Shown here piece by piece: positions 1 to 9,981 of a stretch of DNA of 64,000 bases. Positions within the stretch are counted from its first letter, which is position 1; the number at the start of each line of letters is the position of its first letter. Source of the DNA: DAITAZ01 sp036824045 (GTDB taxonomy: Bacteria > Pseudomonadota > Gammaproteobacteria > Burkholderiales > Rhodocyclaceae); the NCBI GenBank assembly GCA_036824045.1, contig DAITAZ010000004.1:62001-126000 (forward strand), written 5' to 3'. The notes under the pieces were generated by a model. That model had not been told where the DNA came from. It worked only from the letters and a program-made list of their open reading frames with translations, and searched no databases. A program made the translations under genes and the position numbers.

Positions 1-564
1 TAGCACCGTTTGCATTCCGACACGTTTGGCTGTGCGCAAATTCTCCGGGCTGTCCTCCACCATCACACATCGTTGCGGCGTAAGCTTGTGCTCACGCAGG
101 AGACGATGGAACCCAATGATCCCGGGCTTTGGGGCAAAGCCTGTATGCTCAATGGTGAATATCCCGTCGAAATGCAAGGACACGCCCATGGCATCAAGAA
201 CGGCCTCGGCGTAATGCTGGGGACCGTTCGAGAAGACGATTTTCCGCCCCGGCAAGCGACGCAGCATTGAGCGGACGGCCCGCGGGAAAACCAGCATTCC
301 CGGCAGATCCGGAAATTGGTGGGTGTGCCACAGGAAGTGCCCGGGGTCCGTGCCGTGATGCCGCATCAACCCCAGCAGCGTCGCGCCATAGCGGCGCCAG
401 TAGAGATTGCGCAGCCGGTTGGCCTCGGCTTCCTCCACTTCCAGTTGGGCCGCCACGTAGGCGGTCATGGAACGGTTGATATGGGGAAAGATGTGGGGCG
501 AAGCGTCGTGGAGGGTGTTGTCCAGGTCGAAGACCCACACCCGGTCGCGTAAGGGGCAGCGCAT
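1..564 (-). CDS. HAD-family pyrimidine 5'-nucleotidase (partial, C-terminus outside window)
   Basis: 188 codons are visible from the ATG at 564; the frame is open to base 1, so the C-terminus is missing. Seen: HAD motif I DLDNT with nucleophile D13 and acid D15, motif II Ser112 in FSNGP, motif III Lys146 in APKPG, and motif IV Glu170-Asp171 in VEDSPEN. This is the soluble HAD subfamily annotated as pyrimidine 5'-nucleotidase (SDT1-like), which dephosphorylates nucleoside monophosphates in the cytoplasm. It lies 41 bases downstream of argB on the same strand, an order familiar in betaproteobacteria, so it is probably cotranscribed with argB. The exact substrate is inferred from the family only. 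Confidence 0.85.
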   Translation of the reverse strand, partial: MRCPLRDRVWVFDLDNTLHDASPHIFPHINRSMTAYVAAQLEVEEAEANRLRNLYWRRYGATLLGLMRHHGTDPGHFLWHTHQFPDLPGMLVFPRAVRSMLRRLPGRKIVFSNGPQHYAEAVLDAMGVSLHFDGIFTIEHTGFAPKPGIIGFHRLLREHKLTPQRCVMVEDSPENLRTAKRVGMQTVL

Positions 565-605
565 GGTCGAGCGGGGCGGGAGTGACCGCCCCGGGATCTG
601 GCCGG

Positions 606-1556
<951 letters not shown>

Positions 1557-1646
1557 CTACGCCATGGCGCAATGAAAGAGCTGATCGATCCTGTGGTTCC
1601 GGAGCGTCCTGCGGGAACCAGATGTCGCGCAGATCGGCGCCGGGGC

Positions 1647-1652
1647 TAGAAT
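1647..1652 (+). promoter_or_regulatory. -10-like TAGAAT inside a short inverted repeat
   Basis: TAGAAT sits 28 bases before the ATG of the alpha/beta hydrolase gene and is flanked by CGGGG and CCCCG arms (1641-1645 and 1653-1657). No convincing -35 box lies at 16-18 bases upstream. Predicted promoter core by position and sequence only. Confidence 0.35.
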
Positions 1653-1680
1653 CCCCGAGCATGGTGCGTGAGGTGAAGCA

Positions 1681-2493
1681 ATGAAGGTACGTCTGGATGG
1701 GCGGGATGTGGAGTATGTGGTCAGCGGTGCGGGCCCGTGGGTGACGCTGGTGCATGCGCTGGGATGTAACCTTGAAATGTGGTGGCCCCAGTTGTCCGCG
1801 CTGGAGCGCTGCTACACAGTGTTGCGTTACGACATCCGGGGCCATGGCGGCAGCAGTCCTGTTGCCGGGCCTTACTCGTTTCCGGATCTGGCTGCCGACG
1901 GGCTGAACCTGCTTGACCATCTGGGGGTGGAGAAAACCCATTTCGTCGGGCTTTCGTTGGGTGGGATGATCGGGCAGCATCTGGCCCTGACCGAGCCAGG
2001 GCGGTTGCTTTCCCTGACGCTGGCCAGTACCACGTCCCGTTACCCGGCGGAGGCACTCGTCATGTGGGCTGAGCGGCTGGAAATTGTGGAGCGACAGGGG
2101 CTGGAGCCCTTGATTGCGCCAACCCTGGCGCGGTGGTTCACGCCTTCCTACATGCAGACGCATCCCGAAGTGATGGACCGCATTGGTGGCATGATCCGCG
2201 GGACTTCCGTGGCGGGATATCAGGGCTGCGGCTATTGTGTTCCGCGCATGAATCTCACGGCCCGATTGGCGGAGATTGCCTTGCCCTGTCAGGTGCTGGT
2301 GGGAGAGCAGGACGTCGGAACCCCGCCCGCCATGGCGCGTGAGATAGCCCGGACGGTGCGGGGAGCGCAGCTTGCAGTCATCGCGCAGGCATCCCATCTG
2401 TGCAATATCGAACAAGCCGACGCGTTCAATCGGCTGCTGAGGGCTTTTCTCGATGGGATTTCACATGCGCCGGTGCCCGCAGGGTCAATCTGA
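1681..2493 (+). CDS. Alpha/beta hydrolase, 3-oxoadipate enol-lactonase-like
   Basis: A 270-residue alpha/beta-hydrolase. Seen: the oxyanion-hole region VHALG (24-28), the nucleophile elbow GLSLGG with Ser92, acid Asp211 in GEQDVGTP, and His239 in ASHLCNIEQ, giving an intact catalytic triad. The sequence resembles PcaD-type 3-oxoadipate enol-lactonases, which hydrolyse a lactone ring in aromatic catabolism, but no other aromatic-degradation gene is nearby, so the substrate is open. The start is preceded by GAGGTGAAGC. Its 3' end overlaps the oppositely oriented parA-like gene by 9 bases, so the two transcripts are convergent with no terminator between them. Confidence 0.85.
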   Translation: MKVRLDGRDVEYVVSGAGPWVTLVHALGCNLEMWWPQLSALERCYTVLRYDIRGHGGSSPVAGPYSFPDLAADGLNLLDHLGVEKTHFVGLSLGGMIGQHLALTEPGRLLSLTLASTTSRYPAEALVMWAERLEIVERQGLEPLIAPTLARWFTPSYMQTHPEVMDRIGGMIRGTSVAGYQGCGYCVPRMNLTARLAEIALPCQVLVGEQDVGTPPAMAREIARTVRGAQLAVIAQASHLCNIEQADAFNRLLRAFLDGISHAPVPAGSI

Positions 2494-3255
2494 ATCCAGA
2501 CTATCGTACAGCGCGACGAATTCCTGGGTCAGTTTGTGGCGGGGATCCAGGTGAATCATGGGCTTGGCCTGGTCGTGGGATTCCCGGATCTTCACCGAGG
2601 CCGACAGGTAGCTGGGCAGGACCGGCAAGCCGTCAGCAATCAGTTCCGCCACCAGTTTCTGGGGCAGACTGGCCCGTGCCTGAAACTGGTTGATGACGAT
2701 TCCCCCCACGCGTAACCCGGAATTGTGGTCGTTACGGATTTCGTCCACATTTTCCAGCAGCGTATAAAGCGCTCTACGGGAAAAATCGTCACAATCGAAG
2801 GGAATCAGGCAGGCATCGGCGGCGATGAGCGCCGAGCGTGTGTAGAAATTGAGCGCCGGGGGCGTATCGATGAACACCTCGTCGTAGTGGTCCGCCAACT
2901 CGTTCAACGCGTCCCGCAGCTTGAAGATCTTGTAGCGGCTCTCCAGCTTGCCCGCCAGTTCATCCAGCGCCGGGTGCGAGGGCAAGACATCGAGTGCCTC
3001 GAAGGGCGTGCGATGGGTAAACGCCTTGGTTTCCACAGGGCGTAGTTTGAAAGATAGCTGTTGATCAAAGAAATCCGCGAGGGTGGGCTCAAGGCCGTCG
3101 CCCGCTTCACCCATCAGGTAATGGGAAGAATTGCCCTGGGGGTCGAGATCGACGACCAATGTGCGTTTGCCCCGACTTGCACTGATCGCTGCCAGGTTGC
3201 AGGTAATCGTCGATTTGCCGACACCGCCTTTTTGATTGAATACCACGCGCCGCAT
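2485..3255 (-). CDS. ParA-family (MinD/ParA-like) ATPase, orphan
   Basis: A 256-residue cytoplasmic P-loop ATPase. Seen: the deviant Walker A KGGVGKST (9-16, signature Lys9 and Lys14), VVDLDPQG (Asp36 and Asp38) and the Walker B strand VFIDTPP (Asp130). ParA proteins dimerise on ATP, bind nucleoid DNA non-specifically and position chromosomes, plasmids or protein complexes. There is no parB neighbour or obvious parS cluster, so this is an orphan of unknown cargo. The ATG at 3255 is chosen because the P-loop begins at residue 9 and GAGG precedes it; an upstream ATG at 3297 would add 14 unlikely residues. It overlaps the hydrolase gene by 9 bases at the 3' end. Confidence 0.88.
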   Translation of the reverse strand: MRRVVFNQKGGVGKSTITCNLAAISASRGKRTLVVDLDPQGNSSHYLMGEAGDGLEPTLADFFDQQLSFKLRPVETKAFTHRTPFEALDVLPSHPALDELAGKLESRYKIFKLRDALNELADHYDEVFIDTPPALNFYTRSALIAADACLIPFDCDDFSRRALYTLLENVDEIRNDHNSGLRVGGIVINQFQARASLPQKLVAELIADGLPVLPSYLSASVKIRESHDQAKPMIHLDPRHKLTQEFVALYDSLDSD

Positions 3256-3597
3256 GCTGCCTGCCTCAATGAGTGCTGAATCAAGGCATTCTGCCAAACA
3301 AGGGGGCGCAAACCAAATTCCCGGCGTTGGCTGAGCGAGAATACGCCCCCTTGCTGTTCGCTGGCCTTGGGCCGGCCACGCGGCGCGGGTGGTTGCAAGG
3401 AACCGGCTCGGGAGGGCGCACGCGTGTTCAGGTATTGGGTTGTCGGTCTATAATTCATAATTATGGAGTGCTGGTGCCGTCCAGATGCGGCGGAAAGAAA
3501 GTGTGAAATGCTTCGTTCCGGTACGGGCGAGGTGGGTTTGGTAAAGCTGTCCGGGTGAAGACAAGCACCGGGATACTGAGACAAGGAGACGAATTCG
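3256..3597. other. Divergent intergenic region between the parA-like gene and maeB
   Basis: 342 bases without a convincing gene. The stretch separates divergently transcribed genes, so it should hold both promoters. It contains a consensus -10 TATAAT at 3449 on the plus strand inside an AT-rich inverted repeat (3450-3464), and AGGAG before the maeB start. Nothing else was recognised. Confidence 0.6.
3449..3464 (+). promoter_or_regulatory. Predicted maeB promoter core with AT-rich inverted repeat
   Basis: TATAAT at 3449-3454 matches the sigma70 -10 consensus, 143 bases before maeB. The bases 3450-3464 form ATAATT-cat-AATTAT, an inverted repeat with 6-base arms covering the -10, which stands out in this GC-rich DNA and could be an operator. 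The best -35 candidate (3425-3430) is poor. The minus strand carries TATAGA in the same place, so the region may serve both directions. Confidence 0.45.
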
Positions 3598-5895
3598 ATG
3601 AAAGAGGATCTGGACAAGGATCTGAATGCCGCCGCGCTGGAATACCACCGTTTCCCAACCAAGGGGAAGATTTCGGTCATTCCCACCAAGGGGCTGACCA
3701 ATCAGCGGGATTTGGCCCTTGCCTACTCCCCCGGAGTTGCCGCCGCCTGTAATGCGATTGTCGACTCCCCCGCCGAGGCGAGCGAACTGACGGCCCGGGG
3801 CAATCTGGTGGGTGTGGTCACCAACGGAACGGCCGTGCTGGGACTGGGCAACATCGGCCCGCTCGCAGCGAAACCGGTGATGGAGGGTAAGGGCTGTCTG
3901 TTCAAGAAATTCGCCGGGGTGGATGTTTTCGACATCGAACTGAGCGAGAACGATCCGGACAAGCTCATTGACATCATCGCCGCGCTCGAGCCCACGCTGG
4001 GCGGCGTGAATCTGGAAGACATCAAGGCGCCCGAGTGTTTTTACATCGAGCGCAAGCTGAAGGAGCGGATGAACATTCCGGTCTTCCACGATGACCAGCA
4101 TGGTACGGCGATCATTTCCACCGCGGCGCTGATCAACGGGCTGAAGGTGGTCGGCAAGGACATTGCCTCGGTGCGGCTGGTGTGCTCCGGCGCCGGTGCC
4201 GCGGCCATTGCTTGCCTGGACCTGATGGTGGACATGGGGGTGCGCCGGGAAAACGTTTTCGTCTGCGACTCCAAGGGCGTGATCTGGGTTGGGCGGGACG
4301 AGCAAATGGAGCCCACCAAGGCGCGCTATGCCCAGCAGACAACTGCGCGCACCTTGGGCGAAGTGATCGATGGCGCTGATGTGTTCTTGGGATGCTCCAC
4401 CGCCGGGGTGCTGACGGGCGAGATGGTCAAACGCATGGCCGACAAACCCCTGATCCTGGCGCTTGCCAATCCGGTGCCGGAGATCATGCCCAGCGAAGCC
4501 AAGGCTGCGCGGCCCGATTGTGTCATTGCCACCGGCCGTTCGGATTTTCCGAACCAGGTCAACAACGTGCTGTGTTTCCCCTTCATCTTCCGCGGCGCGC
4601 TGGATGTGGGGGCCACCCGCATTACCGACGAGATGAAGCTGGCTTGTGTGAAAGCCATCGCTGAGCTGGCCGAGGCCGAGCAGTCGGATGTGGTGGCCAT
4701 GGCCTACGGTGAAGGTGATCTGGCTTTCGGGCCGGACTACATCATTCCCAAGCCCTTTGATCCTCGGCTCATCGTCAAGATCGCGCCGGCGGTGGCGGAG
4801 GCGGCCATGCAGTCGGGCGTGGCAACGCGACCGATCGCCGACCTGGATTCTTACCGGCAGAGCCTGACGGAATTCGTCTACCACTCCGGCATCATCATGA
4901 AGCCGGTGTTTACGCGGGCCAAGCAGGCTCCCGAACCCAAGCGCATCATCTACGCGGAAGGTGAGGAAGAGCGGGTGCTGCGGGCGATCCGGGTGGTGAT
5001 CGACGAAAACCTGTGCCGGCCCATTCTCATTGGTCGCCCGGCGGTGATCGAGATGCGGATCAAGCGCTATGGCCTGAACCTGCAAATCGGCCGGGACTTT
5101 GATGTGGTCAATCCGGAATCGGACCCGCGCTATCGGGAGCTCTGGAGTGGCTACTATCAGATCATGGGCCGCAATGGCATCACGCCGGAGATTGCCAAGC
5201 ACGAGTTGCGAAGCAAACCCACCCTGATCGGCGCGATGCTGCTGTTGCGGGGTGATGCCGACGGGCTGGTGTGCGGCACCTATGGTCGCTTCGAGAACCA
5301 TCTGGCACACATCGCCAACGTGATCGGACTGCGTCCCGGGGTCAAGCAGTTCGCCACGCTCAACATGATCCTGCTGCCCAAACGGCTGATCGCGGTGACG
5401 GACACCTATGTCAATGAAAATCCGGATGCCGAGCAGGTGGCGGATATTGCGTTGATGGCGGCGGAGGAAATGCGCCACCGCTTTGGCATCGAGCCCAAGG
5501 TGGCGTTGCTGTCCCACTCCAACTTCGGCAGTTCTCAGTCCGCCTCGGCGGTCAAGATGCGCAAGGCCCGGGAGCAGATTGCTGCGCGGGCGCCGGATCT
5601 GGAAGTGGATGGCGAGATGCATGGGGATTCGGCCTTGTCGGCGGAACTCCGGGATCGGCTCCATCCGGACTCCAACCTCAAAGGGGAGGCCAATCTGCTG
5701 GTGATGCCGAACCTGGATGCAGCGAACATCTCCTTCAACCTTCTGAAAGTGGCAAATGGGGAAGGCGTAACCGTGGGGCCGATCCTGATGGGCGCGGCAC
5801 GGCCGGTGGGTCTGGTGACACCTACCGCGACGGTACGGAGGCTGGTGAACATCACTGCCTTGTGCGTGGTGGATGCCCTGAACATTCGTCGTTGA
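3598..5895 (+). CDS. maeB: NADP-dependent malic enzyme with C-terminal phosphotransacetylase-like module
   Basis: A 765-residue two-module enzyme that decarboxylates malate to pyruvate with reduction of NADP, linking the TCA cycle to pyruvate and NADPH supply. Seen: N-terminal malic domain with LAYSPGVA (Tyr43) and KPVMEGK (Lys98), the metal/substrate motif HDDQHGTA (about 164-171), a Rossmann region VCSGAGAAA (about 195-203), and from about residue 430 a PTA_PTB-like domain. The length equals that of E. coli-type MaeB. In this family the C-terminal module is regulatory (acetyl-CoA/acetyl-phosphate sensing) rather than catalytic. ATG at 3598 is preceded by AAGGAGA. A strong intrinsic terminator follows. 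Confidence 0.97.
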   Translation: MKEDLDKDLNAAALEYHRFPTKGKISVIPTKGLTNQRDLALAYSPGVAAACNAIVDSPAEASELTARGNLVGVVTNGTAVLGLGNIGPLAAKPVMEGKGCLFKKFAGVDVFDIELSENDPDKLIDIIAALEPTLGGVNLEDIKAPECFYIERKLKERMNIPVFHDDQHGTAIISTAALINGLKVVGKDIASVRLVCSGAGAAAIACLDLMVDMGVRRENVFVCDSKGVIWVGRDEQMEPTKARYAQQTTARTLGEVIDGADVFLGCSTAGVLTGEMVKRMADKPLILALANPVPEIMPSEAKAARPDCVIATGRSDFPNQVNNVLCFPFIFRGALDVGATRITDEMKLACVKAIAELAEAEQSDVVAMAYGEGDLAFGPDYIIPKPFDPRLIVKIAPAVAEAAMQSGVATRPIADLDSYRQSLTEFVYHSGIIMKPVFTRAKQAPEPKRIIYAEGEEERVLRAIRVVIDENLCRPILIGRPAVIEMRIKRYGLNLQIGRDFDVVNPESDPRYRELWSGYYQIMGRNGITPEIAKHELRSKPTLIGAMLLLRGDADGLVCGTYGRFENHLAHIANVIGLRPGVKQFATLNMILLPKRLIAVTDTYVNENPDAEQVADIALMAAEEMRHRFGIEPKVALLSHSNFGSSQSASAVKMRKAREQIAARAPDLEVDGEMHGDSALSAELRDRLHPDSNLKGEANLLVMPNLDAANISFNLLKVANGEGVTVGPILMGAARPVGLVTPTATVRRLVNITALCVVDALNIRR

Positions 5896-5912
5896 TCTGG
5901 GTTTTCCCCAGA

Positions 5913-5946
5913 AGCGGCCTTAAGCGAAAGCTTATGGCCGCTTTTT
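5913..5946 (+). terminator. Intrinsic terminator after maeB
   Basis: Stem arms AGCGGCCTTAAGC (5913-5925) and GCTTATGGCCGCT (5930-5942) pair with one T-T mismatch around a GAAA tetraloop, followed by five T. It lies 18 bases after the maeB stop and is the clearest rho-independent terminator in the window. Confidence 0.92.
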
Positions 5947-5962
5947 GCCAAGTGGGCTGGAC

Positions 5963-5968
5963 TACAAT
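5963..5968 (+). promoter_or_regulatory. -10-like TACAAT upstream of the quinone oxidoreductase gene
   Basis: TACAAT lies 84 bases before the ATG at 6053 and just after the maeB terminator, where a new promoter is needed. No good -35 box is present. Confidence 0.35.
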
Positions 5969-6052
5969 CTACGCCTTGCCGGCGGGGCGCCCGCTGTCCA
6001 TGGTGGGTGCGCATTCCGCAGTCGTTTTCTCGACCATTCCGGAGGGTTCGTC

Positions 6053-7027
6053 ATGAGTCATGCCATTCGCCTCGATCGCCATGGTGGTCCGGAAGTTCTG
6101 CAGTGGGTGCCCGTCGATGTCCCCCCGCCCGGAACGGGTGAGGCCCAGGTGCGCCAGCATGCCGTGGGGCTGAACTACATCGATGTCTATCACCGGACCG
6201 GACTCTATCCCCTGACCTTGCCCAGCGGCATTGGTCTGGAGGGGGCTGGCGTGGTGGAGGCGGTCGGGCCCGGTGTGAGCGACCTGAAGCCCGGTGACCG
6301 GGTTGCCTACGCGGGGGGCGCCATCGGCGCCTATGCCCAGCTGCGCAATATCGCGGCGGACCGGCTGGTACCGTTGCCCGATGGCGTGAGTTTCGAGCAA
6401 GGGGCCGCGATGATGCTGCAAGGTCTTACGGCCCAGTACCTGTTGCGCCGCACTTACCGGGTGCAGCCCGGCGACACGGTGCTGATTCACGCGGCTGCCG
6501 GTGGTGTGGGGCTGATCGCCTGTCAGTGGGCGAAGGCTTTGGGGGCGCGGGTGATTGGAACGGTCGGCTCTGCGGCCAAGGCCGAGCTTGCGCGGGCACA
6601 TGGCTGTGATTACCCTGTTCTGTACAGCGAAGAGAACTTTGCCGACCGGGTGCGGGAGATCACGGACGGGGCGGGGGTTGCCGTGGTGTACGATTCCATC
6701 GGCAAGGATACATTCCTGGATTCCCTGGCCAGTCTGCGCCCGTTGGGCATGATGGTGAGCTTTGGCAACGCCTCCGGTCCGGTTCCCCCAGTGGATCTGG
6801 GTTTGTTGGCGAAGATGGGGTCGCTGTTCCTGACTCGCCCCACGTTGTTCACCTACACGGCCAAACGGGCGGACCTGTTGGCCATGGCTGGCGAACTGTT
6901 CGAGGTGGTGCTGTCGGGGCAGGTGCGCATCGAAGTCCGTCAGCGCTATGCGCTGCAGGAGGCCGCCCAGGCTCATGTCGACCTGGAGGCGCGGCGCACT
7001 ACGGGTTCCACCGTCTTTCTGCCGTGA
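6053..7027 (+). CDS. Quinone oxidoreductase, medium-chain reductase family, zinc-free
   Basis: A 324-residue NADPH:quinone reductase-like enzyme of the QOR branch of the medium-chain dehydrogenase/reductase superfamily; such cytoplasmic enzymes reduce quinones or enones with NADPH. Seen: N-terminal GroES-like domain (about 1-125) with GLNYIDVYHRTG and GLEGAGVV, and a Rossmann domain with AAAGGVG (147-153). The cysteine/histidine zinc ligands of alcohol dehydrogenases are absent. The ATG at 6053 is preceded by GGAGG at 6041-6045; the longer frame from 5945 adds unlikely residues. It stands alone, downstream of the maeB terminator. The substrate is not determinable. Confidence 0.92.
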   Translation: MSHAIRLDRHGGPEVLQWVPVDVPPPGTGEAQVRQHAVGLNYIDVYHRTGLYPLTLPSGIGLEGAGVVEAVGPGVSDLKPGDRVAYAGGAIGAYAQLRNIAADRLVPLPDGVSFEQGAAMMLQGLTAQYLLRRTYRVQPGDTVLIHAAAGGVGLIACQWAKALGARVIGTVGSAAKAELARAHGCDYPVLYSEENFADRVREITDGAGVAVVYDSIGKDTFLDSLASLRPLGMMVSFGNASGPVPPVDLGLLAKMGSLFLTRPTLFTYTAKRADLLAMAGELFEVVLSGQVRIEVRQRYALQEAAQAHVDLEARRTTGSTVFLP

Positions 7028-7114
7028 AAAGGTGTTACCGAGGCGGACCATGCTCCCGGAGTGGCCGCCGCGGGCATTGTGAGATTTCCGGGAGCGGTGA
7101 GAGAGAAGCAAAGC

Positions 7115-7489
7115 ATGCAGCAACATAACAACTGGCGCGCACGTGCGCTTCTGGCAATGGCCTTGGCTGTGGCGGGCGTGCCTGCCCTGGCCCAGGTGTC
7201 GCCCCCGCCCACGCCCGCCCAGGCCGCTTTCCTGCGGGCGGAGAGCAAGAAGGCGGTCGATCGTTTCGTGCGCGAAGTCAGTGCCATCACCGGCATGAGT
7301 GAGGACCAGATCCGCAAGGCCCTGCCCGCGGAGGGCCGTATCACGGATTCCGGCGCCCGGGTGATCGCCGCTTTGGAAAAACAGCGGGGCGAGCCCCTGA
7401 GCGAAGAGCAGCGAGCCGGCATCGTGCAGGCCGATGCGGAGAAGAAGTCGGCCTATTTCCGCGCCCGCGAGACGGCGCGCGTCAAGTAA
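7115..7489 (+). CDS. Small exported protein of unknown function
   Basis: A 124-residue protein with a typical signal peptide: a positively charged start (RAR), a hydrophobic core LLAMALAVAG and an ALA-Q cleavage site near residue 26, so probably periplasmic. The mature part is charged and probably helical, without cysteines or a recognised domain; it includes SAITGMSEDQIRKAL and ends KSAYFRARETARVK. The ATG at 7115 is selected because it directly begins the signal peptide; the frame extends up to 7061. It is convergent with the GGDEF gene. No function is proposed. Confidence 0.7.
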   Translation: MQQHNNWRARALLAMALAVAGVPALAQVSPPPTPAQAAFLRAESKKAVDRFVREVSAITGMSEDQIRKALPAEGRITDSGARVIAALEKQRGEPLSEEQRAGIVQADAEKKSAYFRARETARVK

Positions 7490-7528
7490 TTCACCCCCGA
7501 TTGCGGCGCCCCGGCAGGGGGCGGGCGC

Positions 7529-8575
7529 TCAGAAGAACTCCACATCCGTATTGAGGTGCTTGGCTGCGGCGGAGCCGGCGGCCTGGAGTTCTTCGTAGCT
7601 GCACACCTGGTTGCGGCCGTTGCGCTTGCAGTGATAGAGCGCCTCGTCGGCATTGCCCAGGATGATGTTGGGTGTATCGCCGGGGGCGATGCGGCAATAA
7701 CCCAGGCTGATCGTCACCCGCCCGACTTGGGGAAAGGCGGTTTCTTCCACCTTGCGTCGACAGCGTTCAAATACCATCCGGGCGTGTTGAGGTTCGGTGG
7801 GGGCGAGCACTACCACGAACTCCTCGCCACCGAAGCGGAAGATCCTGTCTGTATGGCGGAATGCACTGCGCAGCACCTGGGCCATCAGAATCAGCACCTC
7901 GTCACCGTACAGATGCCCGAAGCGGTCGTTGATCTGCTTGAAGTGATCGATGTCCACCACCGCCAGCCAGTGATGGGTGTCGGGGCCGGAGTGGCGGCGG
8001 CGGGGCAGGCGGGACGCCATGCGGCTGGTGTCGTCCGGCGGCTCCTCGTGCAGCATGCGCGCCAGCCGCTCGTCGAAGGTCTTGCGGTTGGACAAGCCAG
8101 TGAGCGTGTCCCGTTCGCTGTAATCCAGCAGTTGCAGGCAGTTGCGGTAGAGGGCGATCAGGCCGCTCACGGTGGTGGCCTGATCGGGCGTCAGCGGCTC
8201 TTGCGTGCGCAGTTCCAGTACCCGACCTTCCCGTCCATTCCAGCTCACGGTGATCAGGGTGTCCACGCTGCCGTCGGCATTCTCGTTCTGCCAGAAGAAC
8301 TGGCCGGACTCGATGCTGCGGGCCAGCACCGGGTGTTCTTCCAGAATCTGCGGGGCTTCGACCAGCGCCACGTCTTCTTCTTCACCCAGCAGTTCCGCCC
8401 CCGAGCGCCGGGCATAGGTGGCAAAGAGTGGCTTGGCCAGATCCAGCCTGACGGCGTGCAGCGCGACGTAACGCGCACCCGTCTGCTCGAACATCGCGAT
8501 GACGACGCAGGCCCCCAGCATCGAGCGGTCCCGATGGCGGGAAATCATTTCCACGTGGTCCAGAATGTCGAGCAT
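7529..8575 (-). CDS. Diguanylate cyclase with C-terminal GGDEF domain
   Basis: A 348-residue protein. The N-terminal 150 residues form an unassigned, possibly GAF-like sensory region without membrane segments, so the protein is likely cytoplasmic. The C-terminal GGDEF domain has the metal-binding VVDIDHFK (Asp208, Asp210), the active-site GGEEF (249-253), and an RHTD motif (240-243) five residues before it, which fits the allosteric I-site RxxD that mediates product inhibition by c-di-GMP. It should therefore make c-di-GMP from two GTP and limit its own activity. No EAL domain is present. It lies 2.5 kb from an MSHA-type pilus operon; MSHA pili are c-di-GMP controlled in Vibrio, so a link is possible but inferred. 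Confidence 0.93.
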   Translation of the reverse strand: MLDILDHVEMISRHRDRSMLGACVVIAMFEQTGARYVALHAVRLDLAKPLFATYARRSGAELLGEEEDVALVEAPQILEEHPVLARSIESGQFFWQNENADGSVDTLITVSWNGREGRVLELRTQEPLTPDQATTVSGLIALYRNCLQLLDYSERDTLTGLSNRKTFDERLARMLHEEPPDDTSRMASRLPRRRHSGPDTHHWLAVVDIDHFKQINDRFGHLYGDEVLILMAQVLRSAFRHTDRIFRFGGEEFVVVLAPTEPQHARMVFERCRRKVEETAFPQVGRVTISLGYCRIAPGDTPNIILGNADEALYHCKRNGRNQVCSYEELQAAGSAAAKHLNTDVEFF

Positions 8576-8711
8576 GGATGAGGCGGTTGGCGCGTACGCA
8601 GGTTTTTCTCTATCCCTCTATTTCGAGCATCCGGCGCCTCAACTTGAGGGGAGAATACATCGGGATCGGGGGGCGTTCTCCTGCCTTGCTCCGGTGCCCG
8701 GGGGCCGGGGT

Positions 8712-8717
8712 TATGAT
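8712..8717 (+). promoter_or_regulatory. -10-like TATGAT upstream of the exported-protein gene
   Basis: TATGAT in a GC-rich setting, 57 bases before the ATG at 8775, in the divergent space between the GGDEF gene and the exported-protein gene. No clear -35 box. Confidence 0.3.
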
Positions 8718-8774
8718 CCGTCAGCGAGCGATAGCTTTGCTGTTACCCCCCAACTTGTTGCCGACGGAGGTCTT

Positions 8775-9917
8775 ATGCGCAAACTCTTACCAGCTCCCTC
8801 GACCCGTGTTCCGCGTCCATTGCTGGGGGTGCTTCTGCTGCTGGGAGGCACCACGGCGGCGGTGGCCGCTCCGGTCCAGTACGAAATGGATTTGCGCACC
8901 TACTCCGGCATTGGGGCAGGCGGCATCACCGGCATCATCGGCAGCCTGTTTGGCTCCAAGACGGCAGCCGTGTCGCGACTCATGGACCTGCGCCTCACCA
9001 ATCCCTCCGATATCCCGGACGGCGCCGTGGCAGAGCATGTGGTGCCGGAAGGCATGCGCATCGGACCGGCCTTGCCGCTCGCCGGCGAGCGGCGCACCAC
9101 GGGCGGTGGCGGGGCGGCAGACGGCCCTGCGGGGGAGCCCGAGGGCAAGGTGCTCATCTACTGGGGGTGCGGGGAAACTGTGCCCAAAGGGCAGCCCCTG
9201 GTGATCGACCTGAAGGCCATGGCCGCCATGGTGCCGCCAGAGGTGATGGCCATGGCCCGCCAGAGCCGGGCTGCCCGCGGTAAAGGCGAAGCGGTTGCGG
9301 CGCAGACGCTGCCCCCGCGGGTGTTGGGCTGGCCCGCCGGGGATCGCAGTTTCCGCGGCATTCCGGCGGAGGCTTCGGCGGTGGGGGAGCATGTGGTCAA
9401 GGGCAGCTTCTTTTCGCCGGAAATCCGGTACACCCTGGGCGCGGGGATGGATTTTCTCGAGCCCATGAACCTCAAGGCCCAGTCTGGCGATACCCGCGCT
9501 GCCGTGCCCTTGGGCTGGGACCGTTCCAGCCGGGCGCGCGGTTTCAACCTCAATGCAGTGGGTGCTGTGGGCGAGAAGGAAATGGTGCTGTGGATGGCCG
9601 CGAAGGACAAGAACCCCATGCTGCCGGCCAGCCAGGTTGCATGCACCATTCCCGCCGGGATTTTCGAGAAGGCGCAGATGGGCATGGTGATGGGGGAGGT
9701 GGTGGGGCCGAGCGAGAACTTTGCCTTCCCACCGCAAAAACCCGGTGACAAGAAGCCGCTGCAATGGACCGCCAAGGTGCGGGTGAGCGCCTCCGATACG
9801 GCGATGCTCGGGATCGGGCAGGCTGCCTCCGGTGCGGCGGGCGACGCGGCGGGGGATGCCGCAGTACCGGGCGGAGGCGCCGTATTCAAGGCCATCAAGG
9901 GCATTTTCGGGCAGTAA
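8775..9917 (+). CDS. Exported protein of unknown function
   Basis: A 380-residue protein with an N-terminal signal peptide: arginine-rich start, hydrophobic LLGVLLLLGGTTAAVAA, probable cleavage after AVA-A near residue 33. The mature part begins with a predicted strand (YEMDLRTYSG), has a glycine-rich loop around 108-122, only two cysteines (in WGCGE and VACTI), and a low-complexity Gly/Ala tail before AVFKAIKGIFGQ. No catalytic motif or known domain was recognised. ATG at 8775 follows GGAGG at 8766-8770; the open frame reaches back to 8499 but those residues are not convincing. It is followed by a TonB-like gene and the pilus operon, all in the same direction. Confidence 0.75.
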   Translation: MRKLLPAPSTRVPRPLLGVLLLLGGTTAAVAAPVQYEMDLRTYSGIGAGGITGIIGSLFGSKTAAVSRLMDLRLTNPSDIPDGAVAEHVVPEGMRIGPALPLAGERRTTGGGGAADGPAGEPEGKVLIYWGCGETVPKGQPLVIDLKAMAAMVPPEVMAMARQSRAARGKGEAVAAQTLPPRVLGWPAGDRSFRGIPAEASAVGEHVVKGSFFSPEIRYTLGAGMDFLEPMNLKAQSGDTRAAVPLGWDRSSRARGFNLNAVGAVGEKEMVLWMAAKDKNPMLPASQVACTIPAGIFEKAQMGMVMGEVVGPSENFAFPPQKPGDKKPLQWTAKVRVSASDTAMLGIGQAASGAAGDAAGDAAVPGGGAVFKAIKGIFGQ

Positions 9918-9981
9918 GCGTCGGCGGGCTGCAGGGGGCCGCCCTGGGCGCCGTTAATACCGGCGTCCAGGTCCATCGCCC

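Noticed and set aside
3448..5664. A 738-codon open frame antisense to maeB
   Set aside because: The maeB frame has full catalytic motifs; the antisense frame is His/Arg/Gln rich, as expected for a shadow in GC-rich DNA.
7507..7523. Stem CGCCCC/GGGGCG between the small secreted protein gene and the GGDEF gene as a terminator
   Set aside because: Six GC pairs but no T run on either strand; expected by chance in this composition.
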